In this document: piece by piece, positions 34,570-42,601 of the stretch
How the letters are laid out: every line of letters begins with the position of its first letter
Position numbering within the stretch: position 1 is the stretch's first letter
Origin: Prevotella sp.
Lineage (GTDB): Bacteria > Bacteroidota > Bacteroidia > Bacteroidales > Bacteroidaceae
Direction: 5' to 3'
NCBI GenBank assembly: GCA_017483185.1
Contig: JAFULM010000021.1
Span: 1-42,690 of the forward strand
DNA length: 42,690 nt
Program-made: the position numbers and the translations under genes
Notes under the pieces: generated by a model
The model's input: the letters and a program-made list of their open reading frames with translations, nothing else
Databases searched by the model: none
What the model was told of the DNA's origin: nothing

Positions 34570-35020
34570 TCACCCGCAGGCGACGTTGTAAACATTGTTG
34601 ATAAAAAAATCCGGACAAACGAAAATGTGAGTATTTTGACTCCGGAAAGCCGAAAAATCACGGTCGTCAGGCGACGGTCGTGCCGTGGCGGCCCCGCGAG
34701 GTTGCAACGGGGCCGCCGCGGGTCTGCAACGAGCGCCCCGTCGCACTCCAACGGGCACGCCGTTGCGACCCCGCGGGGCCGCAACGGCAGCGAAAAAGCA
34801 ACGTTTTTGGCCCGAAAAAACCGCTTTTCGGCTTCAAAAAGTTGCACAGTTCGCAATTTTTTCGACCAACCGTCTCGCTGTCAGCCGGTTACACTTGCAC
34901 GCGCTATTTTGCGATATTTGAGACCGATAACGGGTTTGTTTCAAAAGAATGGCAAAATGAAGGCGTTCAGAGGGCTTTTTTAACACTTTTTGTCCGCTAT
35001 TTTCTGAATAGTTACTCTGA
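34570..35020. repeat. Family B interspersed repeat, copy B4
   Basis: The left edge GTAAACATTGTTGATAAAAAA resembles B2. The core (34665-34800) reads GGTTGCAACGGGGCC, CTGCAACGAGCGCCCCGTCG, GGGCACGCCGTTGCGACCCC. The right edge TTGCACGCGCTATTTTG is shared with B5. There is no gene between 34533 and 35208. Confidence 0.75.
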
Positions 35021-35060
35021 ATCTTCGTCAAAAACAGTTGTATATCGATACGTTTCACAA

Positions 35061-35084
35061 ACAAAGACAAGACTATGTCTCTAC
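35061..35084. repeat. Half copy of the family A palindrome
   Basis: ACAAAGACAAGACTATGTCT followed by CTAC matches the right arm at 42665-42688 apart from one base. No partner arm is present. Confidence 0.7.
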
Positions 35085-35125
35085 TGATTGATACCTGCGA
35101 TATGGAAATCAGTTTCACCGCAAAC

Positions 35126-35163
35126 GATGGTGTATCAAAATGACTACATTTTGATACACCATC
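35126..35163. terminator. Hairpin between the convergent AraC and secreted-protein genes
   Basis: A perfect 17-bp stem (GATGGTGTATCAAAATG, 35126-35142, with 35147-35163) and a 4-base loop, 46 bases past the stop of the 35209 gene. U-tracts are poor on both sides, so termination strength is uncertain. Confidence 0.65.
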
Positions 35164-35208
35164 ATTTAGATTAAATAAAGAACGTATGATGGGGTTCCGT
35201 GACGGCTG

Positions 35209-36492
35209 TTACTTCACTATCACCTTGCAGGCTTCGCTGCCGCCTTTCCCGCTTTTGACTGAAACGACGTTAAGTCCGCGGCTCAGCATGGCAGCATTGA
35301 CCTGCACCGTGTTCTGACCCGCAGGAACGGTCTGACGGAACACGGTCTGGCCTGCGGCGTTGTGGACAAACACCTCGCGGTCAGCGGCGTTGCCACCCAC
35401 CTCGACGGTTATTGTCTCGTTGCGGTCAGCCACCGTGGGGTAGACCTTGGTCTTGATGGGCGCGCCCATCTGCCGGATGCTGCTGGCATTGCGTTCGATT
35501 TTGTAGAAAATGTTATAACTTGCCACAGAGATGCCGTTAGAAAGCTCATGCACAGCAAACCGCAGGTATCGTTTGTCGTTGATGGTAATCAGGTTTTGAT
35601 AGGTGCTACCAGTCACCAGGTTGTTGCCGAAAGAGACGGTGCTCAGTGTAGCTCCGCTCTCTGAAATGACTTTGAAACCGGTTGCATAGATTGAGTAATA
35701 TGTCTCATATCGGTCTATCTCACCGTCTCCGTCACGGTCATCTTTACGCACTTCTCCTTGCTGACGTGTTTCGAGGACGGGGCAGATATACTCGTAAGCC
35801 TCGTCGTTGTTGAACAGTGTCTGTGTGGCCAGTACGCACTCATCGCTGGACAGACTATTCTCGCAGTTTCCGATGCCCAACTTTATGAACGAATATCTAC
35901 CGTTACCGTAGGCGTCGTACTCTTTTCTTTCGACCCAATTGTCACCGTACTCGGTTGTGTAGTTTTTGAACACCTGATATAGTCCGTTGGTAGTCAGAGC
36001 CCAAAAACGTGTCGGATATTTGCGGCCATACTTCCAATCGCTGTAGTAGAAGCTCGAGGGATTGTCGAAAGTGAAGAAATAGGTTGAGTCTTTCACTACT
36101 GACATGGAGTCAACACTGTATCCTTGGTTTGCGATGTACTGTTTGGCATCGTCGAGGGTCAAAGACGGTACTTCCCATTCCATTGCGTCGTAGCGATTGT
36201 AGCATCGGATAATCTCCGGTTTCTCTTTGATGAGTTTGTAGCCGCACACTGTCGGTGCCGTCGGATTCAGACTCTTCAGCTTGTTCAGTTCGTCATCGTA
36301 GATGTCGATACGCTCATTCACATCCCCGTCGTCTTCACAAGTAATGATGAATTTGGCTTTGCCGTCGGCCGAAAATTCTTTCGGGATGAAGCCTAACTCG
36401 TCAGCATTGACAGTCTTGCCGCTGTTGATGACTTGCGCATTGACGGCTGTTGAGGCCATGAGCATGGCCAACAAAAGTGTTGATTTTTTCAT
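35209..36492 (-). CDS. Secreted protein of unknown function with T9SS sorting domain
   Basis: The 427-residue protein has a signal peptide (KSTLLLAMLMASTAVNAQ). The C-terminal 80 residues are a typical T9SS type A sorting domain (IKTKVYPTVADRNETITVEV, REVFVHNAAGQTVFRQTVP, LSRGLNVVSVKSG), so the protein should be exported and surface-attached or released. The middle (about 30-340) matches nothing I recognise. DRDGDGEIDRYETYYS near residue 250 looks like a calcium-binding dockerin/EF-hand-type loop. It is preceded by an unusually long, structured leader and followed by a hairpin. Confidence 0.85.
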   Translation of the reverse strand: MKKSTLLLAMLMASTAVNAQVINSGKTVNADELGFIPKEFSADGKAKFIITCEDDGDVNERIDIYDDELNKLKSLNPTAPTVCGYKLIKEKPEIIRCYNRYDAMEWEVPSLTLDDAKQYIANQGYSVDSMSVVKDSTYFFTFDNPSSFYYSDWKYGRKYPTRFWALTTNGLYQVFKNYTTEYGDNWVERKEYDAYGNGRYSFIKLGIGNCENSLSSDECVLATQTLFNNDEAYEYICPVLETRQQGEVRKDDRDGDGEIDRYETYYSIYATGFKVISESGATLSTVSFGNNLVTGSTYQNLITINDKRYLRFAVHELSNGISVASYNIFYKIERNASSIRQMGAPIKTKVYPTVADRNETITVEVGGNAADREVFVHNAAGQTVFRQTVPAGQNTVQVNAAMLSRGLNVVSVKSGKGGSEACKVIVK

Positions 36493-36509
36493 TTGGATGA
36501 TGGTTTAAT

Positions 36510-36998
36510 AAAAAAGACGTGCACCATTCTGTTGCCTATCACCCATTCAGGTTACCGCCAAGTGACCTCGTTACACGACAAGCACAAAACAGTTCACGCC
36601 TTACCGGCGTGAACTCTCAGTCTGCTTGCTCTCATGTAACAAATATTGGCGGTATTCGATGGGTGAGAACAAGAGCTAAAAGCTCAACATCAATATGTTA
36701 GTTCTAAAGGTTCTGAATGGAAACACGCGCTTTGGTTTGTTAATATTTACTTGTTGTTTCTCGTTGTGATTTGTCGCCCGAGAGTTGCTACGGGCTGTCC
36801 CACGGGCGTCAGTCGTTTCATGATGCGGTGTCGCTGTCGGGCCCGGAATATGACTCCGGCCTCGTCATCAAACCGCACTTACCATTGCGCTGTTTCTCGA
36901 TTTCTGTTTTTCTTACCTCCTTTTCTAATTGTTTCTACTCTGCCGGATGCCGTTTTGTGGCGTCAGCCACACCTGCCGTCCGGCCGTTATTGTTTTTG
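36510..36998 (-). ncRNA. Structured RNA or long leader upstream of the secreted protein
   Basis: Between a consensus promoter (36999-37030) and a T6 run (36515-36510) lies about 490 nt without a convincing gene but with nested complementarity. The 3' part forms a rod: CACCCAT/ATGGGTG, TACCGCCAA/TTGGCGGTA, GTTACA/TGTAAC, CAAGCA/TGCTTG and a terminal AGTTCACGCC/GGCGTGAACT hairpin (36540-36665). A central bubble of TATTT faces GAGGTCAC. Just 5' is a three-way junction: AGAAC/GTTCT enclosing AACAT/ATGTT and GAGCT/AGCTC (36666-36705). The 5' part has TGTGGC-GTCA-type and GCCGGA/TCCGGC stems. Rod plus bubble recalls 6S RNA (6S-Flavo type), but a cis-leader of the gene 18 bases downstream is equally possible. 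Confidence 0.55.
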
Positions 36999-37030
36999 CA
37001 AAGGTAATCAAATAAATCAAAAATGCGCAA
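36999..37030 (-). promoter_or_regulatory. Promoter of the structured RNA and secreted-protein gene
   Basis: Minus-strand TTG (37030-37028), a 21-base spacer and TACCTTTG (37006-36999). It implies a leader of about 500 nt before the ATG at 36492. Confidence 0.65.
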
Positions 37031-37090
37031 TTTAGCCCCAATATTTAGCTCAGGTAAAGCCTGGCAGCGTGAAGAAAGATTAAAGTTTGT

Positions 37091-37121
37091 TTTGTTATAC
37101 GAAATATTTGACGTACCTTTG
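37091..37121 (+). promoter_or_regulatory. Promoter of the SulP transporter gene
   Basis: TTTG (37091-37094), a 19-base spacer and TACCTTTG (37114-37121), 39 bases before the ATG. Confidence 0.78.
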
Positions 37122-37159
37122 CGACTCATTTTTCAGAATAACGAATTATTATCGGTCAA

Positions 37160-38839
37160 ATGAAAGCATTTGTATTTAAACCGAAGTTGATTTCAACTTT
37201 GAAGAGTTACAACCGTAAAACCTTTATGGCCGACCTCATGGCCGGCATCATCGTGGGCATCGTGGCACTGCCGCTGGCCATCGCTTTCGGTATCGCCTCG
37301 GGAGTGACACCGGAGAAAGGCATCATCACGGCCATCGTCGCCGGACTGATCGTCTCCGTCTTCGGAGGCAGCCGCGTCCAGATCGGCGGCCCCACGGGAG
37401 CGTTCATCATCATCATCTACGGAATCATCCAGCAGTACGGCATCGAGGGACTGACCATCGCCACGCTCATGGCCGGCGCCTTCCTCGTCATGTTCGGCCT
37501 CTTGCGACTGGGAACCATCATCAAGTACATACCCTACCCCATCGTCGTGGGATTCACGAGCGGTATCGCCGTGACCATCTTCACCACACAGATAAAGGAC
37601 CTCTTCGGCCTGACGATGGACGAAGTGCCGTCGGACTTCATCGAAAAGTGGATAGCCTATGGCCGCAGCTTCGCCACCGTCGACCCGTGGAGCGCCGCCG
37701 TCGGCATACTGAGTGTGGCCGTGATAGCCGTCACGCCCAAGTTCAGCAAGAAGATACCAGGCTCGCTCATAGCCATCATCGTGATGACCGTGGCCGTGCT
37801 GCTGCTCAAGCAGATGGCCGGAGTGACCACGGTCGAGACCATCGGCGACCGCTTTGCCATCAGCAACGAGCTGCCCGAGGCCCACATGCCCGCCATAACA
37901 TGGGAGACGATAAAGAGCCTTGTCTCGCCGGCAATAACGATTGCCATCCTCGGCGCCATCGAGTCGCTGCTCTCGGCGACAGTGGCCGACGGTGTCGTGG
38001 GCGACCATCATGACTCCAACACTGAACTCGTCGCACAGGGTCTTGCCAATCTGGCGTCGCCGCTCTTCGGCGGTATTCCCGCCACGGGAGCCATCGCACG
38101 CACCATGACCAACATCAACAACGGCGGACGCACGCCCGTGGCCGGCATAATCCACGCCGCCGTGCTGCTGCTCATCTTCCTCTTCCTCATGCCGCTGGCA
38201 CAGTACATCCCGATGGCATGCCTCGCCGGCGTACTCGTCGTGGTGTCCTACGGCATGAGCGGCTGGCGCTCGTTCGCCGCACTGATGCGCAATCCGAAGA
38301 GCGATGTCAGCGTGCTGCTCATCACGTTCTTCCTCACCATCATCTTCGACCTCACCATCGCCATCGAGGTTGGCCTCATCATCGCCTGTCTGCTCTTCAT
38401 GAAGCGTATGTCCGAGACCACCGATGTCAAGGTCATCTCCGACGAGATTGACCTCAACGACGAGGCTGACATGGAGGCTGGCAATCTGGAGCATCTCACC
38501 ATCCCCGAGGGTGTGGAGGTTTACGAAATCAACGGTCCCTACTTCTTCGGCGCAGGCAACCGCTTCGAGGAGATAATGGCGGCCTTCGGCGATCGCCCGA
38601 AAGTGCGCATCATCCGCATGCGTAAGGTTCCGTTTGTCGACTCCACCGGCATCCATAACCTCTCCAACCTCTGCGAAATGAGCCGCAACGAGGGCATACA
38701 GATTGTTCTCTCGGGCGTCAACCCCAAGGTTGAAGCCGTCCTGAAACGCTCCGGCTTCAACGAACTGATCGGCAGCGAGAACATCTGCAACCACATCGAC
38801 CTTGCGCTGGAACGGGCAAGGGAGATTGTGGGAGAATAA
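37160..38839 (+). CDS. SulP-family anion permease with STAS domain
   Basis: The 559-residue inner-membrane protein has a SulP core of 11-14 helices. It starts FMADLMAGIIVGIVALPLAIAFGIASG, then QIGGPTGAFIIIIYGI, GFTSGIAVTIFTTQIKDLFGL and GIPATGAIARTMTNINNGGRTP. A cytoplasmic STAS domain follows at about 440-550 (VYEINGPYFFGAGNRFEEIM, VPFVDSTGIHNL with the conserved DST). SulP proteins move sulfate, bicarbonate or other anions, and the substrate cannot be told here. It is monocistronic with its own promoter and terminator. Confidence 0.93.
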   Translation: MKAFVFKPKLISTLKSYNRKTFMADLMAGIIVGIVALPLAIAFGIASGVTPEKGIITAIVAGLIVSVFGGSRVQIGGPTGAFIIIIYGIIQQYGIEGLTIATLMAGAFLVMFGLLRLGTIIKYIPYPIVVGFTSGIAVTIFTTQIKDLFGLTMDEVPSDFIEKWIAYGRSFATVDPWSAAVGILSVAVIAVTPKFSKKIPGSLIAIIVMTVAVLLLKQMAGVTTVETIGDRFAISNELPEAHMPAITWETIKSLVSPAITIAILGAIESLLSATVADGVVGDHHDSNTELVAQGLANLASPLFGGIPATGAIARTMTNINNGGRTPVAGIIHAAVLLLIFLFLMPLAQYIPMACLAGVLVVVSYGMSGWRSFAALMRNPKSDVSVLLITFFLTIIFDLTIAIEVGLIIACLLFMKRMSETTDVKVISDEIDLNDEADMEAGNLEHLTIPEGVEVYEINGPYFFGAGNRFEEIMAAFGDRPKVRIIRMRKVPFVDSTGIHNLSNLCEMSRNEGIQIVLSGVNPKVEAVLKRSGFNELIGSENICNHIDLALERAREIVGE

Positions 38840-38858
38840 AAAGAGGATATATCAAAAA

Positions 38859-38917
38859 GCGAATGAAGCACACCGCAGGGGAATATCTGTACCCGTGGTG
38901 TGCTTCATTCGCGTTTT
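38859..38917. terminator. Terminator between the SulP gene and the M48 protease gene
   Basis: A perfect 16-bp stem GCGAATGAAGCACACC (38859-38874) pairs with 38897-38912, followed by GTTTT. On the other strand it is followed by TTTTTGAT, so it can serve both convergent genes. Confidence 0.85.
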
Positions 38918-39001
38918 GACAAGTAAAGAGTCTGCAAGCAGAATGTGACTCACAGCACTTCTGTGCCTTTAACGGTATCATCTGCCGGCATCTCCGTGGC
39001 G

Positions 39002-40009
39002 TCAGAACTGCTCCAGCAGGCGGATGCGGCTTTCGGTGCTGGGATGGGTGCTGAAGAGCGAGCTGACCATGTTCATGAAGCCCTGAGACAGACTCTTCGG
39101 GTGGATGATGTACATCTGGGCTATGTCCTCGCGGTCGACGTGGCCGAGGCCGGGGTCGCCGGAAATCTTGCGGAGGGCCGAGGCGAGGGCGAGAGGATTG
39201 CCGCAGAGCTCGGCTCCGCCGGCGTCGGCCATGTATTCGCGCTTGCGGGATATGGCGAAGCGGGTCAGGAGAGTGAAGAAGTAGGCCACCACACTGCATA
39301 TCAGACCGACCACGAGGACGACCATCATTGACAGACCGTTGCCCCGTTCGTCGTCGCGGCTGCTGCGGCCGCCACCTCCGAACCACATGGCGTGATACAT
39401 CATGTTGACCGTCATGCTCATGATGGCCGAGATGATGCCGACGAAGATGATGCTGACGACGAGCAGACGTGTGTCGCGGTTGCGTATGTGCGTCAGCTCG
39501 TGGGCTATCACGCCGGCCAGTTCGTCGTCGTCAAGGACATCCATCAGTCCGGTGGTGACGGTGACGGTATAGCTGTTGCGGTCGATGCCGCTGGCGAAGG
39601 CGTTGAGCTGCGGGTCGTTGATGACATTGACTTTCGGCATGTCCATACCGCAGGTCATACAGAGATTTTCGACGATGTTGTAGACCCTCGGATTGTCGCG
39701 GCGCTCCAGCGGGCGTGCTCCGGTGGCCTGACGGATCATCGCCGTGTTGCTGAAGTAGGCTATCAGAAACCACAGGCCGACGCCTCCGATGACCCACGGT
39801 ACGGTCTGGAGGAAATAGCCGTTGACGATGTCGGCGTTGAAGACGTTGACCATATTGCCCGCTGCGTCATAATAGTAGGTACCGAAGTAGTTGACGAGTG
39901 CGAGAAAGACCCATATCGTGCCGAGTATTATCAGCGGAAAGAGCGCCAGCAAGAGCATGCTGAGCATGTTGTTGCGGCGCACCTGAGTGTACATTCCTAC
40001 GTATTTCAT
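39002..40009 (-). CDS. M48-family membrane zinc metalloprotease (HtpX-like)
   Basis: About 335 residues from the ATG at 40009 (MKYVGMYTQVRRNN). Two N-terminal helices (LLALFPLIILGTIWVFLALV, TVPWVIGGVGLWFLIAYF) precede the zinc site HELTH (His170, Glu171, His174), with the third ligand Glu in REYMADAGGAEL. Two more helices lie between them. HtpX proteases degrade damaged membrane proteins. In Bacteroidales an M48 gene follows lemA, as here. An upstream in-frame ATG (40042) is in the repeat-rich gap and less likely. Confidence 0.92.
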   Translation of the reverse strand: MKYVGMYTQVRRNNMLSMLLLALFPLIILGTIWVFLALVNYFGTYYYDAAGNMVNVFNADIVNGYFLQTVPWVIGGVGLWFLIAYFSNTAMIRQATGARPLERRDNPRVYNIVENLCMTCGMDMPKVNVINDPQLNAFASGIDRNSYTVTVTTGLMDVLDDDELAGVIAHELTHIRNRDTRLLVVSIIFVGIISAIMSMTVNMMYHAMWFGGGGRSSRDDERGNGLSMMVVLVVGLICSVVAYFFTLLTRFAISRKREYMADAGGAELCGNPLALASALRKISGDPGLGHVDREDIAQMYIIHPKSLSQGFMNMVSSLFSTHPSTESRIRLLEQF

Positions 40010-40061
40010 TGCTATAATATTCAAGCCACTCCAAAAATCCACCCCAACCCTCCCGAAGGGA

Positions 40062-40131
40062 GGGAGCCGGATATGCTTTGGTTGGTGAACCCATCCCCTA
40101 CCGATGGGAGCCGGATATGCTTTTGTTGGTG
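40062..40131. repeat. 26-bp direct repeat between lemA and the M48 gene
   Basis: GGGAGCCGGATATGCTTT plus TGGTTGGTG at 40062-40087 recurs at 40106-40131 with one change. Each copy follows a small hairpin (CCCTCCCGAAGGGAGGG; CCCATCCCCTACCGATGGG). The 183-base gap is otherwise empty. Confidence 0.8.
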
Positions 40132-40192
40132 GAATTTGGATGACTATTTTGATATATGTTTTTAAAGAATGGGAGCTAACAGGCGACCTCCA

Positions 40193-40756
40193 TCAGAACG
40201 AGATTTCGGGTGCTTTGTCGAGCGTGGCACGGTCGGCCTGCGGTATCTCAAACATGGGTTCGCGACGGAATCCGAACATTCCGGCCAGGATGTTTGACGG
40301 GAATGTCTGGACGGCGTTGTTGAGCTCGCGCGTCGTCGAATTGAAGAAGCGGCGTGTGGCGGCCAACTTGTTCTCGACGTCGGAGATTTCGCCCTGAAGC
40401 TGGAGGAAATTCTGGTTGGCCTTCAGTTCGGGATAGGCTTCGAGCGACACGCGCAGTCCGGAGAGAGCGGTGCTCAGCGTATTTTCGGCCGCAATCTTGT
40501 CGTTGACCGTACTTGCTCCCATAGCAGCCGTGCGGGCCTCGGTGACGCGCATGAGCACTTCCTTCTCGTGGGTGGCATAGCCCTTGACCGTGGCCACGAG
40601 CTGGGGGATGAGGTCGTGACGCTGCTTGAGCTGTACGTCGATGTTGGCAAAAGCGTTCTCACGGTTGTTGCGGAGCTTGACGAGATTGTTGTAGATGCCT
40701 ACGGCCCATAGAGCCAGAACGGCCACGACGACCAGGATGATGATTGTTGTTGTCAT
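40193..40756 (-). CDS. LemA family membrane protein
   Basis: The 187-residue protein has a single N-terminal helix (TIIILVVVAVLALWAVGIY) and a long helical-bundle domain with the LemA signatures NNLVKLRNNRENAFANIDVQLKQRHDLIPQLV and FNSTTRELNNAVQTFPSNILAGMFGF. The function of LemA is unsettled; it commonly pairs with membrane proteases or stress proteins. It is upstream of, and in the same direction as, the M48 gene. Confidence 0.93.
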   Translation of the reverse strand: MTTTIIILVVVAVLALWAVGIYNNLVKLRNNRENAFANIDVQLKQRHDLIPQLVATVKGYATHEKEVLMRVTEARTAAMGASTVNDKIAAENTLSTALSGLRVSLEAYPELKANQNFLQLQGEISDVENKLAATRRFFNSTTRELNNAVQTFPSNILAGMFGFRREPMFEIPQADRATLDKAPEISF

Positions 40757-40798
40757 TGTTTTCTGTTGTTTTATGTGATTATTCTATCGTATGAATTG

Positions 40799-40806
40799 CA
40801 AATATA
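40799..40806 (-). promoter_or_regulatory. Possible -7 element for lemA
   Basis: Minus-strand TATATTTG, 43 bases before the ATG. A -33 element was not found. Confidence 0.45.
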
Positions 40807-40935
40807 ATGCTAAAATGCGACTTATGCATACATTTTAAGATTTTATCATTATCTTTTTGCTGTTTTGGGAAATCTGCGTCTTGCTGCCTTAACCATCCTT
40901 CATGAGGTATGCGCGGCGGCGCCCTCTTTGTTGCG

Positions 40936-41485
40936 GCGACATGTATGATATATGTTTACAAAATCGTGTTTGGGAAAATGCTCAAATCTTTGAGTTCCTA
41001 AGACCAAGGAGGGCCTTAAAGCCCAAAAGGCAGCCCCCTCTGACTCCCCCAAAGGGGGAGCCTGGGAGGCCGGAAGGGGCTTTAAGGCCCTTACGGCTTT
41101 CAGATTTTGCAAAAGTTGGCGAGTTTTTGATTGCTATTTTGAGGTCAAAAAGTGGGTTTCGTCGAGCAACGGGGCCCCCGCGGGGTTGCAACGAGCACGC
41201 CGTCATGTTGCAACGGCGGCCCCGTTGCAAGGCAATAGCAGCCCCGTTGCAGAGCAATAAGGGCCTTACGGGACCCCACCCCGGCCCTCCCCAAGGGGAG
41301 GGAGAGCTGACGCCATTCATAAGCACTTGAGTGACAGCGATTTGTAAAAACGGTGATTTTTCCGCCGAAAAAACAGTCCGATTTTGAGCTTCGTGAGATT
41401 TGAAAATTTGGGAGCGTGGCCGAAAAATTTTGGAAAGTACCCCTGAAAAACGGCGTTAAATTCAGAATTTTTCGGACAAAACGAC
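40936..41485. repeat. Family B interspersed repeat, copy B3
   Basis: The closest relative of B1. It starts ATGATATATGTTTACAAAATCG and keeps the order left hairpin motif (41031-41066), TTTTTGATTGCTATTTTG, core with GCAACGGGGCCCCCGCGGGG (41166), GGCCCCGTTGC complement (41217), right hairpin (about 41270-41310), and TTCGTGAGATTTGAAAATTT. It fills the gap between lemA and the transglycosylase. No gene is supported in 40807-41594. Confidence 0.8.
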
Positions 41486-41520
41486 AGACGGGACGGCCCG
41501 GCGGGCTGTCTCGTCGTCTG
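41485..41520 (-). terminator. Possible terminator of the lytic transglycosylase gene
   Basis: CAGACG plus GGACGGCCCG (41485-41500) pairs with CGGGCTGTCTCGTCGTCTG (41502-41520) with a 3-base bulge and G-U pairs. The minus strand then reads TCGTTTTG, a short U-tract. Confidence 0.5.
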
Positions 41521-41594
41521 CGACACACCGCCATTGCCGACAACAGCCTGCGGCTGCTGACGGAAACAGTGTGTCAGGGGATATGAGTCTGATG

Positions 41595-42035
41595 CTATTT
41601 TTTCATCTGACGCATCACCTTGTCATAATATTTCTGTGTGCGTCGGGTGCTGTATCGCGGACCTCCGTTCCACGCACGGATGGCCTGCTCCACGTTGTTG
41701 GATGGGTTGGAATGGGACTGGATGAGGAGAAACATCTCCTTCGACTTGTCCACACTGAAACGGTCGCGCAGGGTGTAACGCTTGCTGCTACCGCGTTGGC
41801 GCAAAATCCGATTACACTCTTTCACCATGATGGGTGTAATCTGCATTGCTCCGCAAGAATTGCCGCTGACGGCTTTGGGATTGCCTTCGCTCTCGACCTG
41901 TATGATGGCCTCGATGACCGGGGACCAGTCGAAAGACGTTGAATGGGTTGCTTTGTTACCTGAGGCTGATGCCGTCAGATGGGTTGTTGTCAATAATAGA
42001 AATCCTAAGCATACAATCTTTACCAATCTATTCAT
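41595..42035 (-). CDS. Small secreted lytic transglycosylase (SLT domain)
   Basis: From the ATG at 42035 the protein has 146 residues: signal peptide (MNRLVKIVCLGFLLLTTTHLTASA), then a lone SLT/goose-lysozyme-like domain. The catalytic Glu48 is in AIIQVESEGNPKAVSG, followed by SCGAMQITPIMV and AIRAWNGGPRY. Such enzymes cleave peptidoglycan with anhydro-sugar formation. The upstream in-frame ATG at 42101 would add 22 non-signal residues and is rejected. It has its own promoter about 155 bases upstream. Confidence 0.88.
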   Translation of the reverse strand: MNRLVKIVCLGFLLLTTTHLTASASGNKATHSTSFDWSPVIEAIIQVESEGNPKAVSGNSCGAMQITPIMVKECNRILRQRGSSKRYTLRDRFSVDKSKEMFLLIQSHSNPSNNVEQAIRAWNGGPRYSTRRTQKYYDKVMRQMKK

Positions 42036-42190
42036 TATTATATTATTTATGGAACTCTGGATGGCTGAATCCGCCATCCGTGACACCTCACCAATCAACA
42101 CTACTGTTGAGCGTGTCGGGCTCCTGTTTCTGCTTCAACTATGGCTGTCTCACCGCGAGACGTTAGGCGCCATCTGTTGCTTATCGGCGG

Positions 42191-42221
42191 CAAAGGTACG
42201 AAGAATTATCGGATTGGCCAA
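42191..42221 (-). promoter_or_regulatory. Promoter of the lytic transglycosylase gene
   Basis: Minus-strand TTG (42221-42219), a 20-base spacer and TACCTTTG (42198-42191). Confidence 0.65.
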
Positions 42222-42601
42222 GGATTATGTCAAAAATGTGATTGACGTACGCCATTACATGCTGTTGATTATCAATACTTTAACTTTTCAGACTGTAAAG
42301 TATTCTGTTTCCGGCGGCCCCTGCGACACTCCCCGGACAGCGGCGACAGACGGCCCGAAATAGCGGCCGGCAGGCGCTTTCGGAAACTTTGACGAGATCG
42401 CGACAGACGGCCGTGAAGCCGTCCGGCAACAGTCCGGGACGTGATAAATTCTACGGTCCGGACAAGAACGAATAAAAAAAAATATTGCTGTCCGGTAAAA
42501 AAAATAACAGAACTCATATCTATCACAAATACATCATGTTACATCAGTTTTGCCAAAAAAGGGGCTTACCTCCTACCATACATCTGAAAAGCCCAATCTG
42601 T
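42222..42601. other. Intergenic stretch without a recognisable gene
   Basis: The GC-rich GCGACAGACGGCC appears twice (about 42342 and 42401) with small hairpins, then AT-rich DNA. I see no credible reading frame or RNA. Confidence 0.6.

Noticed and set aside
36537-36720. Known riboswitch (cobalamin, TPP, SAM)
   Set aside because: I looked for the conserved box sequences of these classes and did not find them.
36751-37035. Plus-strand frames of 78 and 94 codons
   Set aside because: They overlap the structured RNA/leader, and lack a promoter in that direction; similarity to real proteins is not evident.
37193-38794. Minus-strand frame of 533 codons rich in His, Asp and Gly
   Set aside because: It is the shadow of the SulP gene and has a composition typical of antisense frames.
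40902-41330. Open frame of 142 codons on plus, 114 on minus
   Set aside because: Another family B repeat artefact, mirrored in B1 with frame-breaking differences.
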